A DNA stretch of 26,850 bases, taken from NCBI GenBank assembly GCA_938009335.1, contig CALLHT010000262.1:1-26850 (forward strand), in the 5' to 3' direction. This document shows positions 1 to 7,031 of this stretch, one piece after another. How positions within the stretch are numbered: the first letter of the stretch is position 1; each line of letters begins with the position of its first letter. The translations under genes were made by a program, and so were the position numbers. Source of the DNA: an uncultured Rhizobiaceae group bacterium (GTDB lineage: Bacteria > Pseudomonadota > Alphaproteobacteria > Rhizobiales > Rhizobiaceae). The notes below the pieces were generated by a model. That model was not told where the DNA came from and made no database searches. It worked only from the letters and a program-made list of their open reading frames with translations.

Positions 1-561
1 AACGCATCATGCACCACAAACTGCCTGTCTCCCGTTGCGCACGTCTTGCACAACGCGGTTGGCATTGAAAAAGGCATGATGACCACCATTCACTCATACA
101 CAGGTGACCAACCTACCCTCGACACCATGCACAAAGACCTCTACCGCGGTCGCGCTGCGGCGATGTCCATGATCCCGACATCAACCGGCGCTGCAAAGGC
201 AATCGGTCTGGTACTTCCTGATCTGATGGGCAAGCTGGACGGCATTTCTGTTCGTGTACCAACACCGAACGTTTCTGTTGTCGATCTTAAATTCGTTGCT
301 AAACGCGATACGACTGCAGAAGAAATCAACGCAGCTATCCGCGCGGCTGCGGACGGTGAGTTGAAAGGCGTTCTGGGCTATACAGATGAGCCGCTGGTTT
401 CCATGGACTTCAACCATGACCCGCATTCATCGATCTTCCACATGGACCAAACCAAAGTGATGGACGGAAACCTCGTTTCGATCCTCACCTGGTATGACAA
501 CGAATGGGGCTTCTCCAACCGCATGTCCGACACCGCGGTTGCAATGGCAAATGCCAAGTAA
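1..561 (+). CDS. gap: Glyceraldehyde-3-phosphate dehydrogenase, 5' partial
   Basis: Type I phosphorylating GAPDH of glycolysis and gluconeogenesis, converting glyceraldehyde-3-phosphate to 1,3-bisphosphoglycerate with NAD(P). The frame is open from base 1 and begins inside the active-site motif NASCTTNC; the catalytic cysteine is codon 10-12 and the catalytic histidine (HSYTGDQ) is at 91-93. The rest is the catalytic domain, ending in WYDNEWGFSNRM and a TAA at 559-561. About 150 N-terminal residues (the nucleotide-binding domain) lie outside the window, so the apparent TTG start at 46 is not real. An intrinsic terminator follows 36 bases after the stop. Together with pgk and fba downstream this forms the usual alphaproteobacterial cluster, here interrupted by other genes. 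Confidence 0.97.
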   Translation, partial: NASCTTNCLSPVAHVLHNAVGIEKGMMTTIHSYTGDQPTLDTMHKDLYRGRAAAMSMIPTSTGAAKAIGLVLPDLMGKLDGISVRVPTPNVSVVDLKFVAKRDTTAEEINAAIRAAADGELKGVLGYTDEPLVSMDFNHDPHSSIFHMDQTKVMDGNLVSILTWYDNEWGFSNRMSDTAVAMANAK

Positions 562-573
562 TTAGGCAGTCCG

Positions 574-750
574 TTGGACCCGATCCTTATTTTCTTAGCC
601 ATCGCGATACTCATCATCGCGGTGGCTTTTTTGCTTTCATGGATGTTTCGCAAAACCATTCGCCGCGATAAGCAAATCCAGAAAGCACATGAACGCGATG
701 CAGACGGATTGAGCTCTGGTGTGGGAACCGGCATTGGGATTAACGATTAG
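574..750 (+). CDS. Small single-pass membrane protein (hypothetical)
   Basis: A 58-codon ORF begins with TTG 12 bases after the gap stop and is in the same reading frame as gap. The product has a short N-terminus (LDPIL), one hydrophobic segment at about residues 4-24, then a strongly basic stretch (FRKTIRRDK) and a polar tail, which is the layout of an N-out, C-in single-pass protein. A weak AGGCAG lies just upstream. The part coding for the hydrophobic segment overlaps the stem-loop and T-run of the gap terminator, so either the ORF is a chance reading of the terminator or a coding gene has been built around it. The well-placed charges after the membrane segment favour a real gene. No function recognised. 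Confidence 0.45.
   Translation: MDPILIFLAIAILIIAVAFLLSWMFRKTIRRDKQIQKAHERDADGLSSGVGTGIGIND
598..632 (+). terminator. Intrinsic terminator of gap
   Basis: Stem GCCATCGCGAT (598-608), loop of 7, and ATCGCGGTGGC (616-626): 11 base pairs with one G-U, followed by six T (627-632). It lies 36 bases after the gap stop and inside the small ORF 574-750. Confidence 0.8.
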
Positions 751-832
751 GCAGTCAGTGTGCCTCTGACTTGGGTTAATCAAAGAATATTAATTGGATT
801 GATATTTCTTCCCTTTGATATAGCGTTAAATA

Positions 833-1672
833 ATGAAAACAGTTTGGATATATTTAATTAGCCAGTTCAGAAGACTGTCGATTACCCAAAAGGTTCTCGC
901 CGTCATCGGAAGCATCCTATTGGGATTACTCACCGATTGGTTTTCAATAAGAATTTTTGATGATCCAGCAGCCGATCAAGTGAAAGCGGAGAAACAGACT
1001 TCTATTCTTTTCAAGAAACTGGAAGAAAGATGGGACGAACGTGACAAAGTTTTATTACAAGAAATCGAAAGACTGAATGTTGGCAATCAAAATACAAAAG
1101 CAGCGAGTGACCCAGAACCGGATTTAAAGGTCAAACGCCAACAGGAAAAATTGCCAGAACCGGAACCTGAAACCACTGCGAGCCCAACGGTAACGACCCA
1201 GGTGAAAACATCGAGACCATCGATTGGCGAGCAAGAACCAGAAGCGAGCACAATAGTTCCAGCATCACCTGTATTGGAAAGTCCAGTTGCAGAGGACATC
1301 GTCTCCGCACCACAAATGGAACAACAATCGGCTAGTCTGGGACCTATTCAAGGACTCAACTCTAACTCTCCTACTCCATTAGAACAGATTAAGACCGACC
1401 CGTATAAACAATATTCACTAGCGGTATTCAGCGATGAAGAATTCGAACTCTGTGGATACTCTAGATTCAAAGCTGAACTTTCAAATTCGCAAATCAGATT
1501 AACGAGTCAAGACCGTAGTATTCCCGACATTCCATTTCGAGGATTTGAGAAAAAAGTACCACCAGAAACGATGACAACTCTTTGGCCGGGTTGTATAGTT
1601 ATTGCGGGATATACGAAAGTTTCAGGCACCGTAAGAATTGGCTTTTCAGTTCGAGAGAAAAAACCACAATGA
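833..1672 (+). CDS. Unknown membrane-anchored protein with P/E-rich linker
   Basis: I do not recognise this 279-residue protein. It has a short basic N-terminus, one membrane segment at about residues 22-40, a charged, probably helical stretch (about 48-85), a Pro/Glu/Thr/Ser-rich low-complexity linker (about 90-180) and a C-terminal domain (about 190-279) that looks beta-rich and contains two cysteines. This suggests an inner-membrane anchor holding a folded domain in the periplasm. The gene is visibly AT-richer than gap, pgk and fba, and I see no clear Shine-Dalgarno before the ATG at 833. Its stop overlaps the next start (ATGA at 1669-1672), so the two genes form a coupled pair. The composition and the position between gap and pgk suggest an acquired cassette. 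Confidence 0.75.
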   Translation: MKTVWIYLISQFRRLSITQKVLAVIGSILLGLLTDWFSIRIFDDPAADQVKAEKQTSILFKKLEERWDERDKVLLQEIERLNVGNQNTKAASDPEPDLKVKRQQEKLPEPEPETTASPTVTTQVKTSRPSIGEQEPEASTIVPASPVLESPVAEDIVSAPQMEQQSASLGPIQGLNSNSPTPLEQIKTDPYKQYSLAVFSDEEFELCGYSRFKAELSNSQIRLTSQDRSIPDIPFRGFEKKVPPETMTTLWPGCIVIAGYTKVSGTVRIGFSVREKKPQ

Positions 1673-2274
1673 TCAAAAGAGTTTTAGAAACGCTATTTTT
1701 TTTAAATGTATTTGTGTTAACGTTTTCATCTCTAACCTATGCGTGTGAAACATTTGAGAACCTGTCGAACGAAGACGTCAAACTTTTCCGTGATAAACTG
1801 ATCGAGCCAAACGCAGATTCACTTGATAAACTTTTTGCTTTTGAAAAACTGGCTTGCTCGAACAATCCAACAATTAGAGCTTTAGCAGTGAGAGAAGGAT
1901 TGAGTAAATCAAGTGACGAACTTGTAAGGCACCAGATACTATTGGAAGCAATGATGCAAAAAAACCGCATCGATATTGAGCTTGCGGATGGGAGAAATCT
2001 CACCCCTAACGACAAAAAGTTTATTAACTCACATGCTGGCATCTATTCAAGGAAAGTCGAAGGCAGAGATCGTTCATTTGGTTGCCTAGCACTACATAGA
2101 CAGGGTTGTAGGTCGGATGACGCTGTCTTCATTAAGGGAGATTTGGTTGAGTTTAACCGTGGCCGTATAACAGGTGTCTTCAGATTATCCACGCAAAATG
2201 AATTGGTAGGCTACCTAAAACCACAAGCAAATAATAGATACTCGAAAATCCCGGCAGTCATTAAGCTGTTTTAA
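1669..2274 (+). CDS. Unknown exported protein, partner of preceding gene
   Basis: The ATG at 1669 is chosen because it overlaps the upstream stop (ATGA) and gives a clean Sec signal peptide: basic MIKR, a hydrophobic core to about residue 20, and a likely cleavage after LTYA before CETF. An upstream in-frame start at 1582 would bury the signal inside the protein. The 201-residue product is probably periplasmic. Residues about 27-100 look all-helical, with a shape reminiscent of HEAT-like helices; the C-terminal part (about 125-201) carries a cysteine pair (FGCLALHRQGC) and looks beta-rich. Coding is AT-rich like its partner. The stop codon shares the TTAA at 2271-2274 with the convergent lipoprotein gene. 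No family recognised. Confidence 0.75.
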   Translation: MIKRVLETLFFLNVFVLTFSSLTYACETFENLSNEDVKLFRDKLIEPNADSLDKLFAFEKLACSNNPTIRALAVREGLSKSSDELVRHQILLEAMMQKNRIDIELADGRNLTPNDKKFINSHAGIYSRKVEGRDRSFGCLALHRQGCRSDDAVFIKGDLVEFNRGRITGVFRLSTQNELVGYLKPQANNRYSKIPAVIKLF

Positions 2275-2972
2275 CAGATCGCACACCCAATCACAGTCGG
2301 TTCACCACTGTTTGTCGTGGTTGTGGAGACATCTGGTGCAGGCTCGGCTTGAGGGGCCGCGTTGGGCGTTTCCACGGGCTGAGGCGCTGGCTGTGAAACC
2401 GGTTGAACCACGGGTTCAATTGCAACTGGTTCAGCATCGAGACCGTCAAATATCTGGTTTGATTTGATAACAGGTTGAATGGAAACTGGCGTTGCAGGCA
2501 TACCGTAAACCCCATTGAAGGCAGCGGGCAGAGCACCCCTTAGAAGCTGCTCTTCTTTTGTTTCATTCTTATTTTCACGCACCAGCTGGTATTTGACCGG
2601 GTATTGCCGCATCGCGATCCCGCTTTCAGGGTGTCTGACCGTGGCAATCATCGAGATGGAATTATTTGTAATCGGATCGAACGTACCCTGATCTTTCGCA
2701 ATCGTTAGGTTCTGGAGTGAGAGTTCCAGCGTGTACGATCCGACACTGTCCCGCATTTCCTTATTGTAGGCTTGACGAAGATTCTCTGCTGCCGATCGCG
2801 TTAATCGGATGAAACTTCTGTCCGGGCGCGGGCTTGCTTCCACATCAACCGTAATATCCGTCAGTATGAATTGTGCCGGGGCGAAGACCACTTGCTGTTT
2901 CTCAACCTTGCCGGATGCGCAGGCAGAAAGCGCTGCGCCAATCAATAAAGCAAATGCCGTTTTTCGAATCAT
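2271..2972 (-). CDS. Putative lipoprotein, Pro/Gln-rich C-terminus
   Basis: Starting at the ATG at 2972 the protein begins MIRKTAFALLIGAALSAC, a typical lipoprotein signal with lipobox LSAC and the acylated cysteine at residue 18. An upstream GTG or ATG in frame (up to 3002) would only add residues before the signal. The middle region (about 20-160) looks like a folded beta-rich domain; from about 165 the protein turns into a Pro/Gln/Val/Glu-rich tail that ends in GCAIC, a CxxC at the very C-terminus. It probably sits in the outer or inner membrane facing the periplasm. It is divergent from pgk and convergent with 1669-2274, sharing the TTAA stop. No named family recognised. Confidence 0.75.
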   Translation of the reverse strand: MIRKTAFALLIGAALSACASGKVEKQQVVFAPAQFILTDITVDVEASPRPDRSFIRLTRSAAENLRQAYNKEMRDSVGSYTLELSLQNLTIAKDQGTFDPITNNSISMIATVRHPESGIAMRQYPVKYQLVRENKNETKEEQLLRGALPAAFNGVYGMPATPVSIQPVIKSNQIFDGLDAEPVAIEPVVQPVSQPAPQPVETPNAAPQAEPAPDVSTTTTNSGEPTVIGCAIC

Positions 2973-3110
2973 CTCAAGCCCCATAAAATCCCGAGAGAAC
3001 ACTCAAAGATTATGGTTAATAAAGCGTTAGCAGCACCCGAATGAAGCGTTGCGAAACCCACGGATAACCGTTAGAGACAGGACGTAATTCTCCCCAATTG
3101 GAAAACAATC

Positions 3111-4304
3111 ATGCCTGCCTTTAAGACCCTTGATGATGTCGATGTGAAATCTCAACGCGCGTTGGTTCGCGTAGACCTGAATGTGCCGATGGCAAATGGC
3201 AAGGTGAGTGACGCAACCCGCATCCTTCGCATCCTGCCTACGATTAGCGAAATCTCAGAAAAAGGTGGCAAAGTTATTCTGCTCGCGCATTTTGGCAGAC
3301 CAAAGGGTGAAGTGAACCCAGAAATGTCTCTGGCTCCAGTGGTCTCAACCCTATCAGACATGCTCGGTAAACCTGTTGCGTTTAGTACGGATTGCATCGG
3401 CCCGATGGCTGAAGCCGCGGTTTCCAACATGAACGATGGCGATGTAGTTCTTCTTGAGAACACACGCTTTCACGCAGGCGAAGAGAAAAACGATCCAAGC
3501 TTTGTTGAAGCGCTTGCTGTCAATGGAGATCTGTTCGTCTCTGATGCCTTCTCCGCTGCTCACCGGGCCCATGCCTCAACCGAAGGTCTTGCCCGCCATA
3601 TGGAAGCCGTTGCAGGACGAACCATGCAGGCAGAACTTGAGGCACTGGAAGCAGGTCTTGGCAATCCGCAAAAGCCTGTTATCGCCATTGTGGGTGGCGC
3701 AAAAGTTTCCACCAAGCTTGATCTTCTTTCAAACCTTGTCAGCAAGGTAGATATGCTGGTCATTGGCGGCGGTATGGCGAATACCTTTATGGCCGCACAA
3801 GGCACGGATGTCGGAAAATCCCTCTGCGAGCACGACCTAGCGGATACCGCGCGTGAGATTTTGGCGGAAGCTGAAAGGCAAAATTGCGAGATCATCCTAC
3901 CATCCGATGTTGTGGTGGCGTCTGAGTTTGCAGCCAACGCACCAAACCAGACAGTTGCCGCAGCCGATTGCCCGTCTGATCAGATGATCCTTGATGCAGG
4001 TCCTCAAGCAGCCGCTGCAATTGGAGACAAAATCCGTACTGCAAAGACGCTGATCTGGAATGGTCCTCTTGGCGCATTTGAGATCGAGCCGTTCGATGCG
4101 GCGACCGTTGCAGTTGCGAAAATTGCTGCGGAACAAACGGCCAAAGGTGAACTTGTTTCCGTTGGTGGTGGCGGTGATACCGTTGCTGCACTCAACCATG
4201 CTGATGCAGCCAAAGACTTCTCTTATGTCTCGACAGCAGGCGGCGCATTTCTGGAATGGATGGAAGGCAAAGCCCTACCGGGTGTTGCCGTTCTTTCCAA
4301 ATAA
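3111..4304 (+). CDS. pgk: Phosphoglycerate kinase
   Basis: Complete 397-residue phosphoglycerate kinase, interconverting 1,3-bisphosphoglycerate plus ADP and 3-phosphoglycerate plus ATP in the cytoplasm. Visible family motifs are RVDLNVP at residues 20-26, the substrate-binding HFGRPKG, the ENTRFHAGEE segment, GGAKVSTK and GGGMANTF in the middle, and the nucleotide-binding GGGGD at 352-356, with the usual hydrophobic C-terminus. Length is normal for the family. The Shine-Dalgarno is weak. In relatives pgk follows gap closely; here an envelope cassette and a lipoprotein gene intervene, so pgk very likely has its own promoter in the 138 bases upstream. A terminator hairpin follows at 4327. Confidence 0.98.
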   Translation: MPAFKTLDDVDVKSQRALVRVDLNVPMANGKVSDATRILRILPTISEISEKGGKVILLAHFGRPKGEVNPEMSLAPVVSTLSDMLGKPVAFSTDCIGPMAEAAVSNMNDGDVVLLENTRFHAGEEKNDPSFVEALAVNGDLFVSDAFSAAHRAHASTEGLARHMEAVAGRTMQAELEALEAGLGNPQKPVIAIVGGAKVSTKLDLLSNLVSKVDMLVIGGGMANTFMAAQGTDVGKSLCEHDLADTAREILAEAERQNCEIILPSDVVVASEFAANAPNQTVAAADCPSDQMILDAGPQAAAAIGDKIRTAKTLIWNGPLGAFEIEPFDAATVAVAKIAAEQTAKGELVSVGGGGDTVAALNHADAAKDFSYVSTAGGAFLEWMEGKALPGVAVLSK

Positions 4305-4326
4305 ATTCGGAAACTCGCCTGTTTCG

Positions 4327-4357
4327 CTGTGCGTTTGTGTTCAAATGCACAGATTTT
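4327..4357 (+). terminator. Probable pgk terminator
   Basis: CTGTGCGTTTG (4327-4337), loop TGTT, CAAATGCACAG (4342-4352): an 11-bp stem with one G-U, then A and four T. It starts 22 bases after the pgk stop. The T-run is short, so efficiency is uncertain. Confidence 0.6.
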
Positions 4358-4418
4358 GCCCAATCTCTGCCTCATTGTGACCTTCATAGCCCATTAACCA
4401 AGACAGGGAATGAAACCA

Positions 4419-4589
4419 ATGAGCCCCGAGAAGAGGACAAGAGACATGCAAGCGAAGTCTCATCCAGATTATGCAATACGCGAGACCAATGATCGGCTAG
4501 ACGAGAAATTGATGCAATCAGCCGCTTTGTTTTTGTTGAAAGTGAGCAAAGCAGCCGAAACATTTATTCCAAGCGATTCAAAACACTAA
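4419..4589 (+). CDS. Possible small ORF between pgk and P450
   Basis: An ORF of 56 codons from the ATG at 4419, or 59 from the ATG at 4410. The later start is preferred because AGGGA (4405-4409) is 9 bases upstream of it, while the same motif touches the earlier ATG. The product begins MSPEKRTRDM, is basic at its N-terminus and has a short amphipathic helix (about LMQSAALFLLKVSKAAETF). It is the only coding candidate in the 300 bases between pgk and the P450 gene. It ends 15 bases before the convergent P450 stop. No family recognised; it may not be expressed. Confidence 0.35.
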   Translation: MSPEKRTRDMQAKSHPDYAIRETNDRLDEKLMQSAALFLLKVSKAAETFIPSDSKH

Positions 4590-4604
4590 GTTCAGGCAGT
4601 TCTG

Positions 4605-5795
4605 CTATTGCCTGACCAGAAGTTCTTTAAGAGAACGCAATCCTAGCCGATTATTCCACCTCACCTTGTCAGAAGGTACTGCAAGTGAGATCGGCTTCTC
4701 CCCCAAAAATAACGTCTTCAATGCAGCTTTCATTTCCAGTCTTGCGAGCTGATGCCCAAGACAAAAATGAATGCCGGTGCCAAACTCCATATGCTTGTTA
4801 GGCTTGCGCGAAATGTTCAACCGCTCCGGCGCTTCAAATACTGCAGGGTCAAAGTTTGATGCGATCAAGAGTGGCATGACCAAGTCGCCTCTTTTCAGTT
4901 GCACTCCCTGCACTTCGGTATCTTCTCGCACAAAGCGCGGTTTCGTCATCTGAACGGGACTGACAAACCTTAGCAATTCTTCCACGGCCAAATCGACAAA
5001 GCCGGGATCGTTTTTCAACAGTTCCAGTTGATCAGGGTTATCGAACAGCGCATAGGCACCGCCCGCAATCAGATGTGTAGTCGTTTCATGCCCTGCTAGA
5101 AGCAACAGAAACACCATCGCCATGAGTTCATCATTCGAGAGGTCACTGTCTGGATGATGCACCAACTCGTGAATAAGACCGAGCCCACCGTGCAAGCGCT
5201 CATACTCAATTCGATTTTCAATATACCGTGTCAACGGCTGTAAGCGGCGGATCGCCAGCAGAAATGAGACCACACCATTGACTGTGGTGATGCCTGCAGC
5301 CCATTCACTGAATTTTTTGCGGTCTTCTTCTGGCAAGCCGAGTAATTCGCAGATCACGGCAAGTGGAAAAGGTCGGGCAAAGCCTGAAACAAGATCAGAT
5401 GTATTCCCCGTAAGGAAAAGTGCCTGGCGTTGCTCTTCTGCCAAACTTTCGATCAAGTCTCCCATCTCAGAAACCGCCCGCCTTTGAAACGCGTGATCCA
5501 CAATACCCCGAAGGCGTTTGTGCTCCGGTTCATCGGAGGACAACATATTAGCGGTTAGACGTGTGAGCAGTTTAGGGGTCCACCACGAAAGCCCAACAAC
5601 TTTGCCGTCAGATTTCTTGACCGAAAATCGGTCCTGATCCTTCAAAATTTCAGCTGCAGCTGCTTGATTGGTCGTAAACCAGACTTTGCCAAGAATTGGA
5701 ATTTTTGAGCGGACAAGCGGCCCCTCCTCGCGCAGTTTGGCGAGCGTAGGCACGGGGTCTTGCATGAAACTTTGACTTTGAAGCAGTTTGTACAT
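4605..5795 (-). CDS. Cytochrome P450 (soluble, bacterial type)
   Basis: A 396-residue cytochrome P450, a heme-thiolate monooxygenase that needs a ferredoxin/reductase partner, none of which is encoded here. The I-helix oxygen-activation motif AGHETT is at 234-239, the K-helix ExxR (ELLR) at 273-276, and the heme-binding loop FGTGIHFCLG at 338-347 with the ligand cysteine at 345. There is no N-terminal membrane anchor, as expected for bacterial class I enzymes. The substrate cannot be read from sequence. The gene is convergent with the small ORF and pgk and divergent from fba, splitting the pgk-fba neighbourhood. An imperfect candidate hairpin (TCAGGCA at 4592-4598 with TGCCTGA at 4609-4615) covers its stop but lacks a T-run. 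Confidence 0.95.
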   Translation of the reverse strand: MYKLLQSQSFMQDPVPTLAKLREEGPLVRSKIPILGKVWFTTNQAAAAEILKDQDRFSVKKSDGKVVGLSWWTPKLLTRLTANMLSSDEPEHKRLRGIVDHAFQRRAVSEMGDLIESLAEEQRQALFLTGNTSDLVSGFARPFPLAVICELLGLPEEDRKKFSEWAAGITTVNGVVSFLLAIRRLQPLTRYIENRIEYERLHGGLGLIHELVHHPDSDLSNDELMAMVFLLLLAGHETTTHLIAGGAYALFDNPDQLELLKNDPGFVDLAVEELLRFVSPVQMTKPRFVREDTEVQGVQLKRGDLVMPLLIASNFDPAVFEAPERLNISRKPNKHMEFGTGIHFCLGHQLARLEMKAALKTLFLGEKPISLAVPSDKVRWNNRLGLRSLKELLVRQ

Positions 5796-5941
5796 CTCAG
5801 AAACTTTCTACCCCCTCATATAAGGTAGTCATTCCAGTAACGATCTTCAAAGAATCAACACTGAATATTTCAACTGAGAACTTCAAATCTCGTGCAAGCT
5901 TTGCTAGAGGAGACGCAACGTAATCTCAGGAGAAGAAACCA

Positions 5942-6967
5942 ATGAGCGAACGCCTAGAGGATATCGCTATTGCAATGGTGGCAGAGGGTCAGGGTATTCT
6001 GGCTGCAGATGAATCCACCGGTACCATCAAGAAGCGCTTTGACTCAATCAACGTTGAGTCCACAGAAGACAGCCGCCGCGACTATCGCGAGATGTTGTTC
6101 CGTTCTGAAGAAGCCATGAACAACCATATTTCCGGTGTCATTCTGTTTGAAGAAACACTGTACCAAAAAGCCGCTGACGGCACACCTTTGGTAGATCTGA
6201 TCAAGGCAGCAGGTGCTGTTCCAGGCATTAAAGTCGATAAAGGCGCCCAAGACCTTTCAGGCACTTCAATCGAGAAAGTAACCGAGGGCCTTGATGGTCT
6301 TCGCGGTCGTTTGAATGACTACTATGAAGCAGGTGCGCGTTTCGCAAAATGGCGTGCGGTCATCACGATTTCTGAAAACACACCATCCTGGAACTGCATC
6401 AAGGCCAATGCGCACGCACTTGCACGTTACGCTGCGCTTTGTCAGGAAGCTGGCATCGTGCCAATCGTTGAGCCTGAAGTTTTGATGGACGGCGAAAACT
6501 CAGGCCACTCTATTGAGCGCTGCCATGAGGTCACCGAGTGGGCGCTGAAAACACAATTCAACGAACTTCATGATGCTGGCGTCAATCTGGAAGGCATGGT
6601 TCTAAAGCCAAACATGATTGTCCCAGGTCAATCTTCAGGTTCAAAAGCTTCTGTAGAAGAAGTTGCAGAACGCACTGTGAAATGCCTGAAAGATTGTGTT
6701 CCTTCTTCTGTTCCGGGCATCGCCTTCCTATCCGGTGGCCAGTCTGACGAAGAAGCAACCGCACACCTTGCAGCCATGAACGCAGCCTACGATATGCCTT
6801 GGAAACTAACCTTCTCATATGGCCGCGCACTACAAGCTGCGTGCCTAAAAGCATGGAGCGGCAAGTCAGAAAACGTTGCTGCAGGTCAAGCAGCCTTCAC
6901 GCACCGTGCAAAGATGAACGGCATGGCAGCTCTCGGCACATGGACAAAAGCTTCAGAAGCTGCATAA
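5942..6967 (+). CDS. fba: Fructose-bisphosphate aldolase, class I
   Basis: Complete 341-residue class I (Schiff-base, metal-free) aldolase that cleaves or forms fructose-1,6-bisphosphate. The N-terminus contains ILAADESTGTIKKRF, typical of the family; FAKWRAVI is conserved in the barrel, and the Schiff-base lysine is K222 in MVLKPNM. SGGQSDEEAT and FSYGRALQ near the C-terminus bind the substrate phosphates. A good Shine-Dalgarno (CAGGAGA) precedes the ATG. This is the eukaryote-like class I enzyme found in many rhizobia, not the metal-dependent class II. A strong terminator follows, so it is probably transcribed alone from the 146 bases shared with the divergent P450 gene. Confidence 0.97.
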   Translation: MSERLEDIAIAMVAEGQGILAADESTGTIKKRFDSINVESTEDSRRDYREMLFRSEEAMNNHISGVILFEETLYQKAADGTPLVDLIKAAGAVPGIKVDKGAQDLSGTSIEKVTEGLDGLRGRLNDYYEAGARFAKWRAVITISENTPSWNCIKANAHALARYAALCQEAGIVPIVEPEVLMDGENSGHSIERCHEVTEWALKTQFNELHDAGVNLEGMVLKPNMIVPGQSSGSKASVEEVAERTVKCLKDCVPSSVPGIAFLSGGQSDEEATAHLAAMNAAYDMPWKLTFSYGRALQAACLKAWSGKSENVAAGQAAFTHRAKMNGMAALGTWTKASEAA

Positions 6968-6991
6968 GCTTAGCAAAGCATGATATGAAAG

Positions 6992-7017
6992 GCCCGGACG
7001 CTTGTTCGGGCTTTTTT
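6992..7017 (+). terminator. fba terminator
   Basis: GCCCGGAC (6992-6999), loop GCTT, GTTCGGGC (7004-7011): 8 base pairs with one G-U, followed by six T. It begins 24 bases after the fba stop. Confidence 0.9.
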
Positions 7018-7031
7018 GTTTGGGGTAACCA

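Noticed and set aside
559..573. GAPDH with a C-terminal membrane tail through stop read-through
   Set aside because: The frame does continue, but TAA followed by TTA is a strong stop and a terminator follows. A separate small ORF from TTG at 574 is simpler.
1582..1668. Longer start for the 201-residue exported protein
   Set aside because: It would place a clear signal peptide 29 residues inside the protein and overlap the upstream gene heavily; ATG at 1669 fits better.
3152..4213. Several open frames antisense to pgk
   Set aside because: They mirror the codon pattern of pgk, have no ribosome binding sites and resemble no family.
4592..4615. Hairpin TCAGGCA/TGCCTGA at the P450 stop as a terminator
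   Set aside because: No T-run on either strand, so not called as an intrinsic terminator.
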